Notes: generated from the sequence alone by a model not told the origin. 64,000 bases of DNA from Toxotes chatareus (GCA_016801885.1 CM028895.1:7588001-7652000); one strand, 5' to 3'; positions 42,846 through 57,800 are shown, numbered from the stretch's first letter. Translations and numbers: made by a program.

Positions 42846-45800
42846 AGTGGACTGACAGAGAGAGGAACGAGATGAGATCCAAGTCTGGGATACGTGGGAT
42901 ACAGTGGGGATGAGCCTCACAGACACATAGAGGCTGCTCTATCAGCAATGTATGAACTCTGTTAATTACCTGTAGTGCAGTGGACACGGAACAATATCGA
43001 TCATCCTCCCAGGAGTTGTAAGAACTTAGGAGGGCTCGATAGGTCTGAGGGCACTGCTGGGAGTCAGAGGCACCTCTCCTTCCGTAGAAAGCTGATTGGA
43101 CGGTGATGGTGGTGCGGGGCGGGCAGCGAACAGACAGGAAGTCTCCTTCACAGGCCTGCTCGGTGTAGTTCCTCAACACTTTAGACAGGTAACCTAGAAG
43201 ACAGCAAGTTGCCAAAGAAGCTGTGACTATAGGCACTTTGACCATTGTTAAATGCATAAAACACTCTCCTTCACGATTTTTAATCTTGTTCTTCCATGGA
43301 CATTTGGTTGTGCTGCATGTCAGCAAGCCCTGACAGATAACTGCTTGCGTCTAAAAGACGCCTCCAGGCCCAGAATACCACAACAACGGAGAGAGAAAGT
43401 CAAACTTTTGCTTATTTAGCTTCTAGCGTCGGCCCTCCGGTCATGGCTGCAGAATAGACTCTTGCATTCTATATTAAAAATACCTGCCAAGGATGATTTT
43501 TAAAGCCTGACGTTATTACAGTTTATATACCAGGATACAGAGTGTACTTACTGGAACATTTCCCTCAGATTTACAACAGAATTCTGATAGCATTTCGAAG
43601 CACTTCTAGTTCTGCAAAATGCTACAAGGCAATATGATGGTCAGCTTTTTCATATATATATATATATATATAGATAGATAGAGACAGAAAAATAATGTAA
43701 AAGTCTGGTTCTGGCAGTGTAACTGGCAGTCACTGTCTAGCTACTTCAGCTGTGTACCACCTTTCAGGCTCAATTTCTGTTACATTATTATGCTTCCCAG
43801 TAACCATGTTTACTTGCACCACACAACCAGCTGCTAACAAGACTGTGAATAGAAACATTACATAAACCATTTAATGGAAAAAGCACCAAGTGTACTTTCA
43901 TTTAACCTTGGAGGCTGCTTGAAATCAAATAAAAGCTCTCATTCTTTTAAAACGCTGACATCTCTCAGCTAACTCTACTTTCCCATTAAGAGTCTTTGAG
44001 AGCTGCCAGTCGGCTTGTCAGTCACTCAGGAGAACTGAACCCATCACAAAGCCACCATTAACATTCCAGCCTGTGAGAAGGAAAACGCAGATAAAGGAGA
44101 GAGCTGATCCCCTGGCCCCTGTCATATAATGTCTTTCTGGACTTATCTGGCCCATTTATGAGCTGGCTGCTGCAGAGGAGGAACAAACATTTAAATTGTA
44201 GCTTCTCCGATTTCAAAACTTTGCTGGAATTGTTAAATTCAATACCTAAATTAATTAAGCTTATCGCTTCATATCCAAATGTATGAGGTTCATTATCTAA
44301 ATTGAATCTAATGCAGACAGAGTTTTTGTTAATCCATGTGTTATGTCACATACAGTATCTATTTTTCAAAGACTGAAGACCACTTGCAGATCAAGCTCGA
44401 GCTTCCCGGGCTAAGTGGTCCACAAACACATTTACAAAGAGTCAACACACACCCATGCTCACACACACACTCACAAAGTGGTACACACTGTGATTCAATT
44501 ACCTTTATTTGGTTAGTGTTTGTTAGGGAAGAGGAAATAACACAGAAACAGTGCTCTCTAACTCACACATGAGCACACACACACTTACACACAAAACACA
44601 CACATTGTCCCATTATCACCGTGGCCACAGTTAAAAGGAGGAAGGGAAACAAGAGACATTCCCAGTTATTTGAAAGGTCAGCCTCTCTCTAAATAGAGAT
44701 GGTTATTAAGCCACCATTGCTCACAGTTACAGGTTTCCACCTGCGGCTGGGTTGTGAAAACAGAGAACAGGTGCACATGCAATCTTATTTTTAGTTTATT
44801 CAGAGATTATTTGCATGCCTCAAATTTAAATTATCAGGAATGTGAAACAGCGGCTGTCTTTATGTTGGATTTATATACTTTTTTCAATATTACCACAACC
44901 TGAAAAACATAGTTATTTCTGCTGTGGGACTGCGTTTGTACAACTTAATGTATAACATGAAATAAAAGCATTTTCATTTTAAGACCGTCTGACTCTATAC
45001 CCCCTGTGTGATTTGGCGTTTGCACTTACAGCGTCACTGTTGCAGTTTTAATTCCTTCTTTTAATCGTGTGGGCTTAACTAGTTTCTCCCCCTCCACAGT
45101 TATGTCCTGCTCTCACACACACACACACACACACACACAGGTCTGCTCTGCCTGCCACATTCCACACAGGGTGAGAGAGAACTTGGCATTCCCCGTGGCA
45201 GACAGACCACACACACACATACACACACAGGCATACAAAACGTCAACACAAACAACGTGGTACGAAAAAGCTTTGCTGCTTGGCTCTCGAAGCCAGGTGT
45301 GTGTGCTGGTGTAACAGTATCACATTATTAGGGATGGTTCTTGGCAAAGCGCCAGTGCCATGAGAGACCACGAGTTTGTGCAGCCCTCCAGTTAACCGAG
45401 CCTCGGGTACAACGGTGTAACCATGGAAACAGCCGAGGTTATGAAGGGGGTGAAACAGAGAGGACTGAGGATAGATGATTGAATTCGCATGGGCTACTTG
45501 GAGGAGGAGTTTCTTGGGAGAGGGATCCTTAAGCAACAGTTGGAGCACCGCAAACACACAGATATGCCTCCCTCCACCCTACGAAGTGAGACTGTGGGTA
45601 AAAGGCAAACAGATTATCTCACACAAACCCTCAGGTGCTTTCAAAAGAATCCATTTCTCGTTTTCGCCATCCCACCCTCCTCCCACTCTCTCTCTCTTCT
45701 TCAGGATCGTCACTATTGTTCCCTTCATGCTACCTGTTGACTGAAATATCCTTTCAAGGCCAACAAATCAGGCAGGGTTAAGGCACCTGTGTAAACCGCC

Positions 45801-48800
45801 CAGCCAATGACAGGTGTCCCTCAGAGGCAGAAGGCTGAACAATGCTGGAGGAACACCCAGGCGTCTCTCCTCCTCCCTTCTCCTCCCTGATTCTTTTCAT
45901 GTGGGGCCAGACTCCTTCCTTAACTAGCTCTCTGCCCTTTCCCTTGACAAAAGCACGGCACTATTATGTCTGCTGGTTTGTTTATTCGGTCATTAAAAGA
46001 CAGGAGGTTGCGGTCGTGATGCTCGTCGTGTACAAACAGGTCGGTCTTGTCGTGAACTGTATTGAAAGGCCTGCAAGGTCCATTTAATCTCTGCACAAGC
46101 AGCACAGGGATTTGTTATAAACACAGACACAGGCAACTGCACCTGTCTTTTGTATCTATCCTGCAACACAGATGGGATTTTGTCATGTGAAGCAACTTAA
46201 CCTGTCAGTGGGCAAGAATGTCCACCTTTCAGCTGCAATCTCAATATTTCAGCCAACTGTAAAAGCTAGAAATCAGAGGCTCTTGTGATTATTAGCTCCT
46301 CATTTGTGGTCATGTGATGACCCTCAAGTCTGACCGAGTGATGGAGAGGGTCAGGAGATTAGTGATGGGCCACTGTGTTGTGTCAACATGACACAGAAAG
46401 AAGCCTGTTGGAGAAGGATTTCCTCCTTGGGAATCACTGATTAGTCATAACGTGGTGCAGGTCACAGACCAGTGCAAACTTACAGAGTGTGGGTAAATGC
46501 TTAAAAAACTTCATTCATTACTAAATACAGATGAACAAAGTTGTTCCCTTCCAGCTGGAGCTACCACTGCAATCGTACCTGCCTCTCCTTTCAGGTCAGA
46601 CTCTGAGGAAATCTCTGACTAATTCTCCTCATGGTCCATTGAGCTAAGGTGTTCAATGTCTGCTAAGAATGAGCATGACAGGTATTTCTGACATGAACTG
46701 AGGGCAGGTGGCGGGAGGAGGAGACAGGAGAGGGGAGAGAGGGCGGTTTGATTCCAGAGGCACTTCAGGTGGAGACTCGGTCTGTTATTCCTACTCAGGG
46801 CTTTCCCCTGCTTTTGAAAGATGCCGCCTCCTTCTATTGGCCAGAGCTGGAGAATGAACAATGCACTGCAGCATGAAGTATTACTGATGTGCTATAATAG
46901 AGCAGGCCTAGTGCTGCTTATTATTCAGCTGCTTGCTCCTTTAACTCACTTTTATGCTGCTTGTGAAGTAATGTTTGTAAAGCCTCTCGCATTGGGCAAG
47001 AATGTATGATATTGCAGAATATTAGAAGATTACAGCTTAGCGTAATGCCACAAAAGTGCCTGTTTACACTGTAGTTTAGAGATAATCAATGGGCTGTATA
47101 AACTGCAATCTCTTGATCATGTATATATAATAAAGATATATAAAATAAATATATATCTGTAACAACACCTCAAAATGCATTCTTTAGAAACTAAGTAACC
47201 GAGGGGTTCTTGAAAGCTGCAGAATCAAAGGCTGTATCGTGTTTCATCTTGGTACATTAGGTATTTAGGAATTTACAGCTTCATGACTTTATTGGTGTTA
47301 TTTTAAGCAAATTATAGCCATCAAACCATCAAATGTTCAAAGATGCAGAGCTGCAGGCCTGCTGCTGGAGAAGGAATTCCCCTTTAAGTGGTGATTACTG
47401 GGAAGAGTGGAGGTTTCCCTCAAAAGACGCAGGCCGCGCTCTGGCAGCACTCTAGAGAAGGCTGGTGGAGATGAGGAGGGGAGGAAGGGGGGCAAGATGA
47501 AAAGAAGGGAAAAGTATGAGTGATGGAGAAGGAAAGTGGTAGATAAAGACACACTGGATCCAAAAAGACACCTGTTAAATAATCAAGTGTTGATTAAAAT
47601 TCTGAAAAGACATTGAGAGGGTCATGGTTTTAAATGGATGAGAGGAAAAAGTTGCAGGACGCTGGTCATGAGAAAAAGAGCTATATGGAGAGAAGAAGAA
47701 AGATCTTTTAAAAGCAAAGCCCTTGCTTACAGGATGTGGCAGCAGAGGTCCAAAGGCCAGAGCATGGTGGCTTTAGGCCCTGCTGTAATTACTTTTCTCC
47801 ACAAACCACAGAGGCGGCACAAGGGCCTGGAGCACGGCATGACATATAGATAAAACAACCGCTGATTCTAAATCATATGTGGTCAAAACTCTGCATTCAC
47901 CTCGTCAGACCTGAACTTAAGCTGAATATATGATACGTGAGCTGAATGGGACAGGCTGATGAGGTGTGCTGACATTAAATGAGACCTCAAATATGTGATG
48001 AATAAAAGAGCAAAAGTTCACACAGATGCCACCAAGGACACGCTGCCAAACAATGGACATGACTGTCACAGCAAAACTTCAAGCAACTGCTGCTGTAAAC
48101 ATGCCAAGCACAGTCCTCACTGCGAAACCCATTAAGATTTGAGGCTAAAAAAAATGCATTCTTAAAATACACTGCATTCCTCTGATTACAATACATTAGT
48201 CTTGCTACTATAGTCACGTTTTGGATTAGCCTACTTTTTAGCTAATCGCATTATAGGGCAGAAAAAGAGCATAGAGATATTTTGCTAAAGCCTAAGCAGT
48301 TAAATTTGACATAAGTCAGAGACGGATTAAGTACTGTAAATGGGTAGCTCAATGAAAGTTCTTTCAAGTGCTGCAGTTCATGTTGAGCAAACCCACCTAA
48401 GATGATGTGCGTGAATCTAAAGAAACATGCAGCTGCTTGCCATTTTGGTACAGGACCTGCAAATATTTGATGTATTCTTGTGATCTGAAGATCTGAGGCT
48501 CTATCATTCTGTTTGCCCTTATTAACAAAGCTACAGTGTCCTAAAAAGGCTTTGAAAGCCCTGAAAACCTGTTTTCTTAATCAGCTTCATAAGATCCAGA
48601 ACAGGGGTCTTACATAAATAAATAAATAATTTTCTTTTGGAATACTTGTGATTATTTCCAATGAGAGAAATTCGAGAGTATGGTTAGGATGTTTTCTGAC
48701 TGGTCTGGTATAGGAAGGGCTCAGCGGGCCCGAGGTGATGTCACATACCCCCTTAAACCAATCAGGATTAAGCAACATTTGGATCAAACGTGATGACCGC

Positions 48801-51800
48801 TTGCGGCTTGTTCGGGCACTCTTGGTTAAAATCTGATCAAACCACAACTCACGCTCTGGTGATGGACGTTAGCTCAGTGTTTGAATGTTAAACTCATAAT
48901 AATATTTAGATATTATTTTCTTCTTCAAATATATTCATATATAAAATATGATAAGAACAAACTGTTTAAGATACCAACTATAAATATGGCCCTTTATGTG
49001 TCTGAGGCAGTGGTGGCATGGTGATCTACAGACAGAGTGGCAGCACGGTGTCTGAGAAGCAGGGGCAGGTTTGTATTGACAGCAGTAATGGGCGGCACGT
49101 GACGGCTGTTGGAACTGAGTGAGGTGTGGACGTTCTTGAATACTTACTGAGAATGTTAACAGACACGTACTGTACACACAGTTACTGAATGGGTGGGGGT
49201 GTCAGCTGAAGGGGCTTACTCACATGAGGCTGGTCCCCTGGATTTAACCACAGCTCTGGTTTTGCTCTTTGACTTCACACTAAAAACCCACAGAGGACCA
49301 GGACCTAACAAAACACAACTTTAAACCCCATTTCAGAGTGCCCACCTCTTCCCCACGGGAGAAAAACCCAGCATGTGCTTCACATCCTGCCATCAGACTT
49401 CAGGCTGATCAAACAACAGCTAATGAAATTGGGAAGAGAAACCTCTGGAGAGATCAGAGGCAGAGTAAACAGAGTGACTAACAGCTTACTGCTAAGAACA
49501 AGAGGAAAAGACGGGGCCTCTGCTCAAACTAATCTTAAGATTCATAAGCATGACGTTCTTCATTTAATTCATGTTTAGATTTAGTTCACTGATGCACTAA
49601 AATTCTGTGGTTTGGAATCCAGAGTGCGTGCTAACACATTTATCCCCATTCTTTTTAAATCACCACATGGGCTTGTCTCATGTTGTGTATCAACATCCTT
49701 GAGTGATGGTCTCCTTGATTTGAAGTTGCTAGCTTATTCCCCCCCCCCCCCAAGCCCCCGACCCTCCCCTGACAGACAGAGACCTGAGCCTGAGCAGCTG
49801 AAGTCATTAAAACCGGAGACACAAACACAAACACTCTGCTTACCCGGTTCTTTCCTCCTCTCTGAGATGGCTTATCTTTCTAACACCTACACACTCAATC
49901 ACACACACATGCAGGCTCACAGAGACACACACACACACCTACAGTGCCACACAGAGGCAAATAAACTTCAACATGCTCAACATGAACAACAAACTTCTGT
50001 ACCCATCCCCGCCCCCCAGCTTTCCTGAACACAGCATATTTATTTGTTCACACTATGACGTATATGTCTAATAGCAGTGGTCTCCCAGGCTTTTAAAAGG
50101 TTGTGTGTGTTATGGCCTAAGGTTTTTAAAAGACCTTTAAACCAGCTTCAGTGGTCCTTGATTTTTTTCTACAAATCTTTTTAAATTCTACTAAAGGGAT
50201 GAACAGCTTTATTCTAAAAGATATGCCCTTGTCAGACTGATGCAGTGAGACAAGGTAAACTGAAAGCTTGCCAGGCTACATGCCTCATCCACCACCCCTA
50301 CATCTACACCATCACTTTACAGTACTCCTCGCTACATGTATGTTCTGTATCAGCTCTGAGCATCGGCATTGGATGTAAACCATGAGGTGCAGAAGCATCC
50401 AGTATGGACAGGATCCCCTGAGATACCAGGCTCAACTCTGAAATGAAAGAAGTCACGCTTGTTTAAGAAATAGATGCTGGATAATTATACAGTTAATGAA
50501 CACTTATTACCCCAGGAAAATTGACATGTAGGTCAAACATTGGGTTTGTATGTTAAAGTTGTATTTGATAAAAAATGATAGTATGATGTTTGCTTCACTT
50601 GTTTCCACCAGCAATGTGGAGTTTTATCAGCCGGGCAAACAAGACATGAGAAGGGGATTAAATAGAAAGAACTGGAGGGATGCCACATGCTAAGTCAGAC
50701 ACATATCAGGCGGGACAAGGAATTTGTGCTCTGGAGGAACACACAACAGCTCTTCTTGCTTGTTCACAACCACACAAAACCAGGAAAACAAATCCACACT
50801 AAACGGTCGAGCTTAAATAAAACCACAAGAGAAGCTTAGGCTGACAAAGGCCAATGAAGTCAGGTTAGCAACAAGTCCGGGTTTATATTTCAGGCTACTG
50901 GCGTTAGATAACACCTACAGAGAATGAGAGGAGGTCCACCCGTGGGTCTGTTGCCTAAGCTCATCCTGAGGGGGTGACTGGGAATGAAACATCTGTCAGC
51001 TTGGAGATGGCTGCACGGTTGGACAGTGGCCACTAAATCTCCCTAGGGAGTCCCCAAAAAACCAAACACTGGTCTCACCCAAGCCCTCCCATGACCTCTG
51101 TTAGCACGTGCCTCTCCTTACGACCCCTGGGGGTCAAAGGGCACTGGGCGAGAGGACGCTTTTACTATGACTCTCTGTGCATGTGTGTTGTGTGTTTCTT
51201 ATCATTGATGGGATGGTGGGTGGATTGGTGAGGGTGAAGGGTGAAGGGGGATGTGTGAGAGGCAGAAAGGTTTCAGGAACACCCTCCCTGGTGTTTGCAT
51301 GCATGTCCAGATGCCCACAGGCGAACGCGCACGCACACACACACATGCAAGCGCACGCACACACACACACACACACACACAGAAAGTGTGTGACAGAAAG
51401 AAACGTGGAGAGATGGAGAGAAAGAACTGGAGGAAGACAGATCTATCATTTTAATGGTCACTTTTATGGCCTGGGAGCGTAGGGTGGCAGCCAGACTGCC
51501 CCATCACTAACCACAGTCCAGCAGACACCAGACAGATGCATCAGTGTGTGGGCTTTATTGTCGCAAAGTGAGCGACAGATGTATCCTTCTTCTGTATTTT
51601 CTCACCACAGTGGACTGGATTGAAGTGATTGCTGGGTGTGGCAGCAGTGGCCTAAGTGAGCTTTTGAAAGAGAGATCATCAAGGGAGTGATTTCCTTTCG
51701 CTCGTTTTCTCTGCTGCCGTGAAGTTCAGTCAGAACCATGTCGAGGAATTGGCCATTGAGTCGGCAGCAAAAGGCTCCAAAAGAACCTGAATCTTATTCT

Positions 51801-54800
51801 GCTGGAAAACCAACCACCTTTTAATTAAATTACATACGTGAACATTAAATCTTAGTTAAATTAGCCATACCCTAAATACAGTACATAAGATGGGGGCTGG
51901 GGTAGTGAAAATGGTGTTGGCATGAGCATATCTGCAAATTAATAGTCGAGTAATCAATTAGTTGATCATCAGAAAACTGATCAGCCGCTATAATGATAAT
52001 CCATTAGTGGGTCTCTGGTGTCAGTTTTTCTAATGCTAGGATTTTATTCTTTTCTCATTGTAAACAGAAATCAAAATCAAATCTGACATTAACTTCCCCA
52101 GACATACAAAAGAACTCTAATATCTTTGAAACACATCTTTAATGTGATAACAGCACAAGAGCATACCAACATATCAAGGTTCAAGAATGCACTGTTAAGA
52201 AAAGAGAGGTATTTTCTTAAAAAAAAAAAAAAAGTGGGAGTGGGTGGGCACTGAAAGGCTGAGCTTTTTGGGGAATTAACAAGCTTATCTGGGGGGCTGT
52301 TCTGTGAAAACAAGCAACAGAACAACTCCTGAGGAGCTGAGGGAGTGAAAAGCCATCTGCAGCATGTCCAATGGGACTTAACAGTGAGATCCCCTTCCAT
52401 TTACAACAAACCCAGACAGATCTGCAGGAATGATCACACTAAACGTGAAAGCTTGCCTTGCTCAGGTGATTCTGAGTTTTCGAAGAGTTTGTTTTTGTTG
52501 CTACAGAGTAACTGGGGTCACTTTGGCTATAAGTTTTGGCATGCCGAATTCACAGCCTCAGTTTGTACGCTATGCCTGTGCATTTACTAGATTACTTACT
52601 GTGTTGAACGTCCTACAGGGACTTTATGTTGTTCAGGTAGAAAACTTCGAAAGGCCAATGGCTGTCTTCAACCTTTACTGAAAGTGTATTTGGCTTGCTG
52701 AATAGCTGTGCACCTACATGCATTTCTACGATGACGCTACGCTGCGAATGGAACAAATGCAGTTTAAGCTTGCCTGATAAAGATGATTTAGGTATGTACA
52801 GGGAAAAAAAAACAATGGGAAATCTCTCTCCCCCTCTCTCGCTTCCTCCCCCCTTACCTGAGCCAGCCAGAGGAGCCAGTAAGCAACAGATTAGCAGTGC
52901 TTTGAGGAGCAGGCTGCTGTAGCGTGCTGTAATGCAGACTGTCAGTCCGTCACAGTTGGGGGGCTACACAATGCCTCCTTGTTCAGACTGGCCCTTTTTG
53001 CGCCCCACCTCTCTACCTCTCCATCTCTGTCTGCCTCTCTCTCTCTCTTTCCCTCTGGTGGTGTTTTAATCAAACCATATAAACTAATAGTGTTCACTCT
53101 CCAAAACTGAAGATTGAAACTGAAGACGAAAGAGAGGATTGAGGGATGGAGAAAGAATTAAAAAGGAAGGCGGATGTGTAGACTCCTAAATCAAACATAA
53201 ATCAGGTCCCAGGAAGAGAAAGACAGAAAAAACAAGACAGAAGGGAGGAGGAGGAGGAGGGGCATCAAAGCATGGTTGACATTCTTGAAGACGCAGGAGA
53301 AGAAAAAGGTGCATGTGCTGGCTTTTGCATGTGCATGTGTGTTGTGTTGTGAGGGGGCTGTAAAGAGCATAATTCAACAGCTTGCACGTAAGTGGGGTGG
53401 ACACGAGGAGATAACTGCCAGCGCACACACCCACCAGTGTCTTTCTCCGCACTAGTTTCTGTTTAACTACAGCTCAGTTTCATCCTTAAACTGGATGGTG
53501 CAAGCCTCTGTACCTGCAGCAGCAGGTATCACTGCTTATCTGATTCGCTGTGAGCTTTCTGCTCACAAAGAGACCATAACTTTACCAGGAAAACACTGTA
53601 GAGTCTGAGTTTAAAATAACAAATGACAATACATTCTTAATAAATTGCACAGTTGTTGCCTAAACAGAGACGGTGGAGATGAGAGAATAGCTTGCTGCAT
53701 GAAGCAACACCGGGGTGTCACCGAAGAATCTTCTTCACAAATTTCACTGTTTTCTTACACCTCCCCCACGCAAGAGAGGGCAAGTGCAAACACACGCCTG
53801 CAATGTCTACATATATATACATCTTTGTAGATAAATGGTTCAGGAATAAGACCCCCTCCTCCCTCCCCAATAACAGTTATTACTATAAAACCATCCAGCT
53901 CAACATCTGATTGGGCGATTTGGGTGGTTTTAGGGATTGACAGAATTATATGCATAATAATGATTATCGTATTAAAGGCTGACAGGTTGAGCAGTTTTCT
54001 GCTGATTATAAGATTTGATTAAGACATCCAGCCCATCTCAGCTGGTAGTTAGACCTCCTTCTCAGCCCATGTTGTTAATTTAAAATGCAGTCTGGGTTTA
54101 ATTTAGGAGTTTCGCACCAGAATCAGGTATGAGACAGACACTGTCTGAAAAAATGACACCTACTTTCACTGGAATTATAGTCATTTTGGGTTGTTGTTTT
54201 TTTTTCTTTTCTTACAGCAGCCAATGTGAGACCTCGGTCAGCACACTGATAACACTCCATTACAGTACAGTATATTGCTGAGTCTTAAGTTACACAGTTG
54301 GCGACTGTCATTCTGAATCATCATTTATGTGCAGTCATGGAAATCAAACAGCTTACAAATAAATAACCACATCCTAGAATAATGAGAAACAGGTAGAAAC
54401 AGAGTTGGAGTACTTGCTGTAACTTCTGTTACTTCTTTTCACTTTCTCCACGACCCACTTTTTCAGGCCATCTCAGACTGGGTGTCCAGACTGGTCAACA
54501 CTATTGCTCAACTGACAGATTTCGGCCAAGCGAACCACACTGAATGGGTAAACGCAACACAGTTCAAAACACAGACAAAAAAAAATGTTTTAGACTGCTA
54601 CAGACTTCCTGCCATCTTGCCTGTTTTTAATTGAGCAACAACAACAACAGTTTTACTACCTCTTCCCCAAGATGAAGATGAAGTAATAGCTGAGCGGCTG
54701 CCATTTTGACAGCGATGATGACATCATCATCATTGCTGTGGACCAGGATGAGAGCGTTTCACTGATAGATAACACATTAAAAAAGCTTAAAGACAAAATC

Positions 54801-57800
54801 TTTGCTGATTGAAAACAAAATTTTGCCTGACAAGTGTGTTTCTGTTCTTTGTGTGGTGTCAGGACAGTGCTGACATACTGCAACTTAATTTAGTGCAGTA
54901 TTTCCCCAACAGCAGCCAGACCATTAAAGATGTTTTACCTCTGTCAGGATGTGCTGTCTCCACACACATATTTTGGCAACGAGACAAAAACTGATTTTGA
55001 TTGGTGCACGTTAATATCGCTTATATGCCAGGACTTGACTCAGTTGACACAAAGCTCGTCTTTAAGACTAGGTCTACTTTGAACACATATGTACATTAAT
55101 CATGTCAACGCTTTTGCATTAAAATCTTTGTCCTTTTATTTGGGAATTTCCAACTGTGCATTTTGGTTCTAGTAAAAACTTGATTTATTTTTTAAAAGCT
55201 AAAGTTGTATGTACATCTCAACAATTCACTTTTTCCTCTATCACTCCACAGTGATAGCTATGACTTTAAAGTTTCTCTGTTGGCATAATTTAATTTCCTC
55301 ACACGGTACTTAAATTGAACAGTGGGGAAGAGTTGTTTCCTGTTGTAAACACCCATCTCTCATCACCAACACCACTTTGTTGTTGCCCAACATGATGTCA
55401 AGCTCTACTTTATGTGTCTGTGTTTGTTTATCTACTTATTGTATCCAGGAGGAGGGACTTACACAGTAGGTCATGTCTTTCATCATGATCATGTTGTGCC
55501 AGGCCAGACTTCCACCTTAAATTACACACACATACCATTCACTATGCCATAAATGTATACAGGGGCACATGCATCCAGACGTAACCTACATTAAATCTCC
55601 AAGCTGTCTGTACCAATAGTACTACCAATAGCTCTTTAGTTTCAGGTTGTGTAGTTGCAGACCCTAAAAATTAAGCCATCTACAACTTTTGTTACAGAAA
55701 TTTTATGAAAGGAAGGGGATTTGAAAGGATTTGGATTTGATAAGCAGAGGCAGAAACACATTCAGATTTGATAAAAAGAGCAAAGCCCAAACTTCTGCAA
55801 CCTGTCTTCTTGAAGCATTCAGGTGGATTTAAACAATGAAATCAGGAAGAGATTTTAGTTCCAATAGCTCTTTATGTGTTGATACCATCAAGCAATGAAT
55901 TCAAATCCTTGGCAGGTTAGTCCTTTGGGAACCTCATGCACAGAAACTATTCTTTGAACAGAAGCACCCCCTCTCTATTCAGTTCGAGAGAAAAGCAGCC
56001 TTATACCAGGTCCTTGCTGTCCGCCTAGCCGCCTGCCTCTACCACAGTAGACAAAACAAGTGGGAGGCAGGATTTGTTTAGACAGAGCTCACCTGGCGCT
56101 CACGCAGACACAGAAACAGTGATCAGGCAAGCCCCAGGGAGGAGTAGAGGCAGCAAGGAGGCGGGGAGGAGAAGCGTGGTGGTATTGGTGAGGAAAGAGG
56201 CAGGGGAGCTGATGCGTGTGTGAGTGGGGGAAGGGAAGGGACTGAGAGGAGAGAGCGTGGGGTTCAGTGTGCTGCCCTTATCCAGGGCCACTCAAAAATC
56301 AGAGCAGATTAAGATTCGAGGGGACTGGAGTAGCACTCAGTCATAGGTGGAGGGGTGGGTTTGTGTGTATGCGAGTGTGGGGGTAGGCAGTTAGGAGTAG
56401 CCTAATCCAGGACTTGCACACAGGGTAATAGCTGAGGTGGAGTTATGTGTCTGTGTATGTGTTGGCTGCAACGCCATGCAGCTTAGAGTGCTTGCCCATA
56501 AAGAAGCTATCAGCTGATCTGACCCCTCTTGATGGATCAAGTTCCCCAGTCATTTTACAACACCACATCAAACAGCTAGTAGACCCATTTTATTCATCCC
56601 TCATTTCTACGGCTACAGTTTAACATTATTTTCATAGTCAATTAATATGACAATGATTTTCTCTAGTAACTGATTAACTGCTCAGTCCACAGAGGTCAGA
56701 AATGTGTTCAGACAACTAATCGATTATTTCAGCTCTTTAGTAAAAGTCAAAAATGTACAGTTAGCCCAGGAATTACAGGGCTAACTGTACAGCTGTACTG
56801 TTAAGGTATGCAAACATCCTCATTCTCTTTTAAACTGAGTTAAAATTCATGTCCTAATTCTGTTGACTTTCTTTCTACCTTTCACAATTGTGGTCAACAT
56901 GTGCGATGAGGTTCGACAGCGGGGAACAAAGAGTAAGATGGATGATAACTCCCCCTAACCACACACTCATAGTCACTATGGGCTGACCTCAGTTGACCCC
57001 TTAGCCCCTCAACAGCCTCACATCCCATTCACTGGGGTTAAATGGGGTTTTGCCTACAGGGGTTTTATGACAGAGAAAGAGAAGTAACGTTGGCTCACTG
57101 TAGCCCTTTGGCAGCGTCATAGAATTTGCCTGGTAACAACGTATAAACAGTGTGGTGGTTATAAAATGTTCTAGAGTTAAAAAAACAACAACAACATATC
57201 ATGCGTCACTGCTTTGTTTGAAATGAGTCCAGCATCCATCCCTTCCCTTTTCCCTCAGAACTATGTGAGAACAATGATAATGTGTTTTCTATGGCAGCTG
57301 ACGACAGCATCCAATAGGACAAGCAAGCAGAAATAAGTCAGGTGACACTCATGTAGCAGTATTTCAGTTAGCAGACACACCTGCCTAAAGGCACTTGGAA
57401 CAAAATTAGATTTATAGTCTTAGATTTGGGCTTAGTGTCAAGCTGCATCTACTGATTATCTTCATGATCAATTAATCTGAAGATTATTTTCTTGATTCAT
57501 TGTTTAATCTGTAAAATGTAAAAACAGTGAACCGGCCCATTACAGCCTCTGTACCAATAATGTCCTCAGATTGCTTTTACTGTTTAATCAAGAGTCAAAA
57601 CCCCACAGACCCTCAGTTTACTATCACTTCAGACAACACAAAGCAGCACATCCCCACAACTGTGAAGCCTGTACTTTAGTAAAATGGCATTCATGATTTA
57701 TCGAATATCAGAGGATTAAAGATTTCTACCAATACATGTATAAATGAATCAACTCATTGTTTCAGCTCTATTTTAGTGTTTAAAAAAATCAAATGCTGCA

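Larger units (their letters stand above)
41352..42969 (-). other. eva1c: eva1c intron 3, about 1.6 kb, inside lectin domain 1
   Basis: It contains an interspersed-repeat copy (41940-42090), a TTAATTAA-rich patch near 41825-41870 and a GT microsatellite (42809-42842) about 130 bp downstream of the exon 3 donor. Confidence 0.8.
43194..52857 (-). other. eva1c: eva1c intron 2, about 9.7 kb
   Basis: No exon was recognised. It holds an AT/GATA microsatellite (43652), CA runs (45114, 51359), a C13 run (49739) and a degenerate interspersed-repeat copy (51930-52085). Confidence 0.75.

Noticed and set aside
56100..56291. Minus-strand 63-residue frame with a leucine-rich segment, followed by CCAG|GTGAGC, as an alternative eva1c signal exon.
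   Set aside because: The frame stops (TGA) before the donor, and the hydrophobic segment is low-complexity Leu/Pro/Ser. The exon at 52858 already provides a signal core joined in phase to exon 3.
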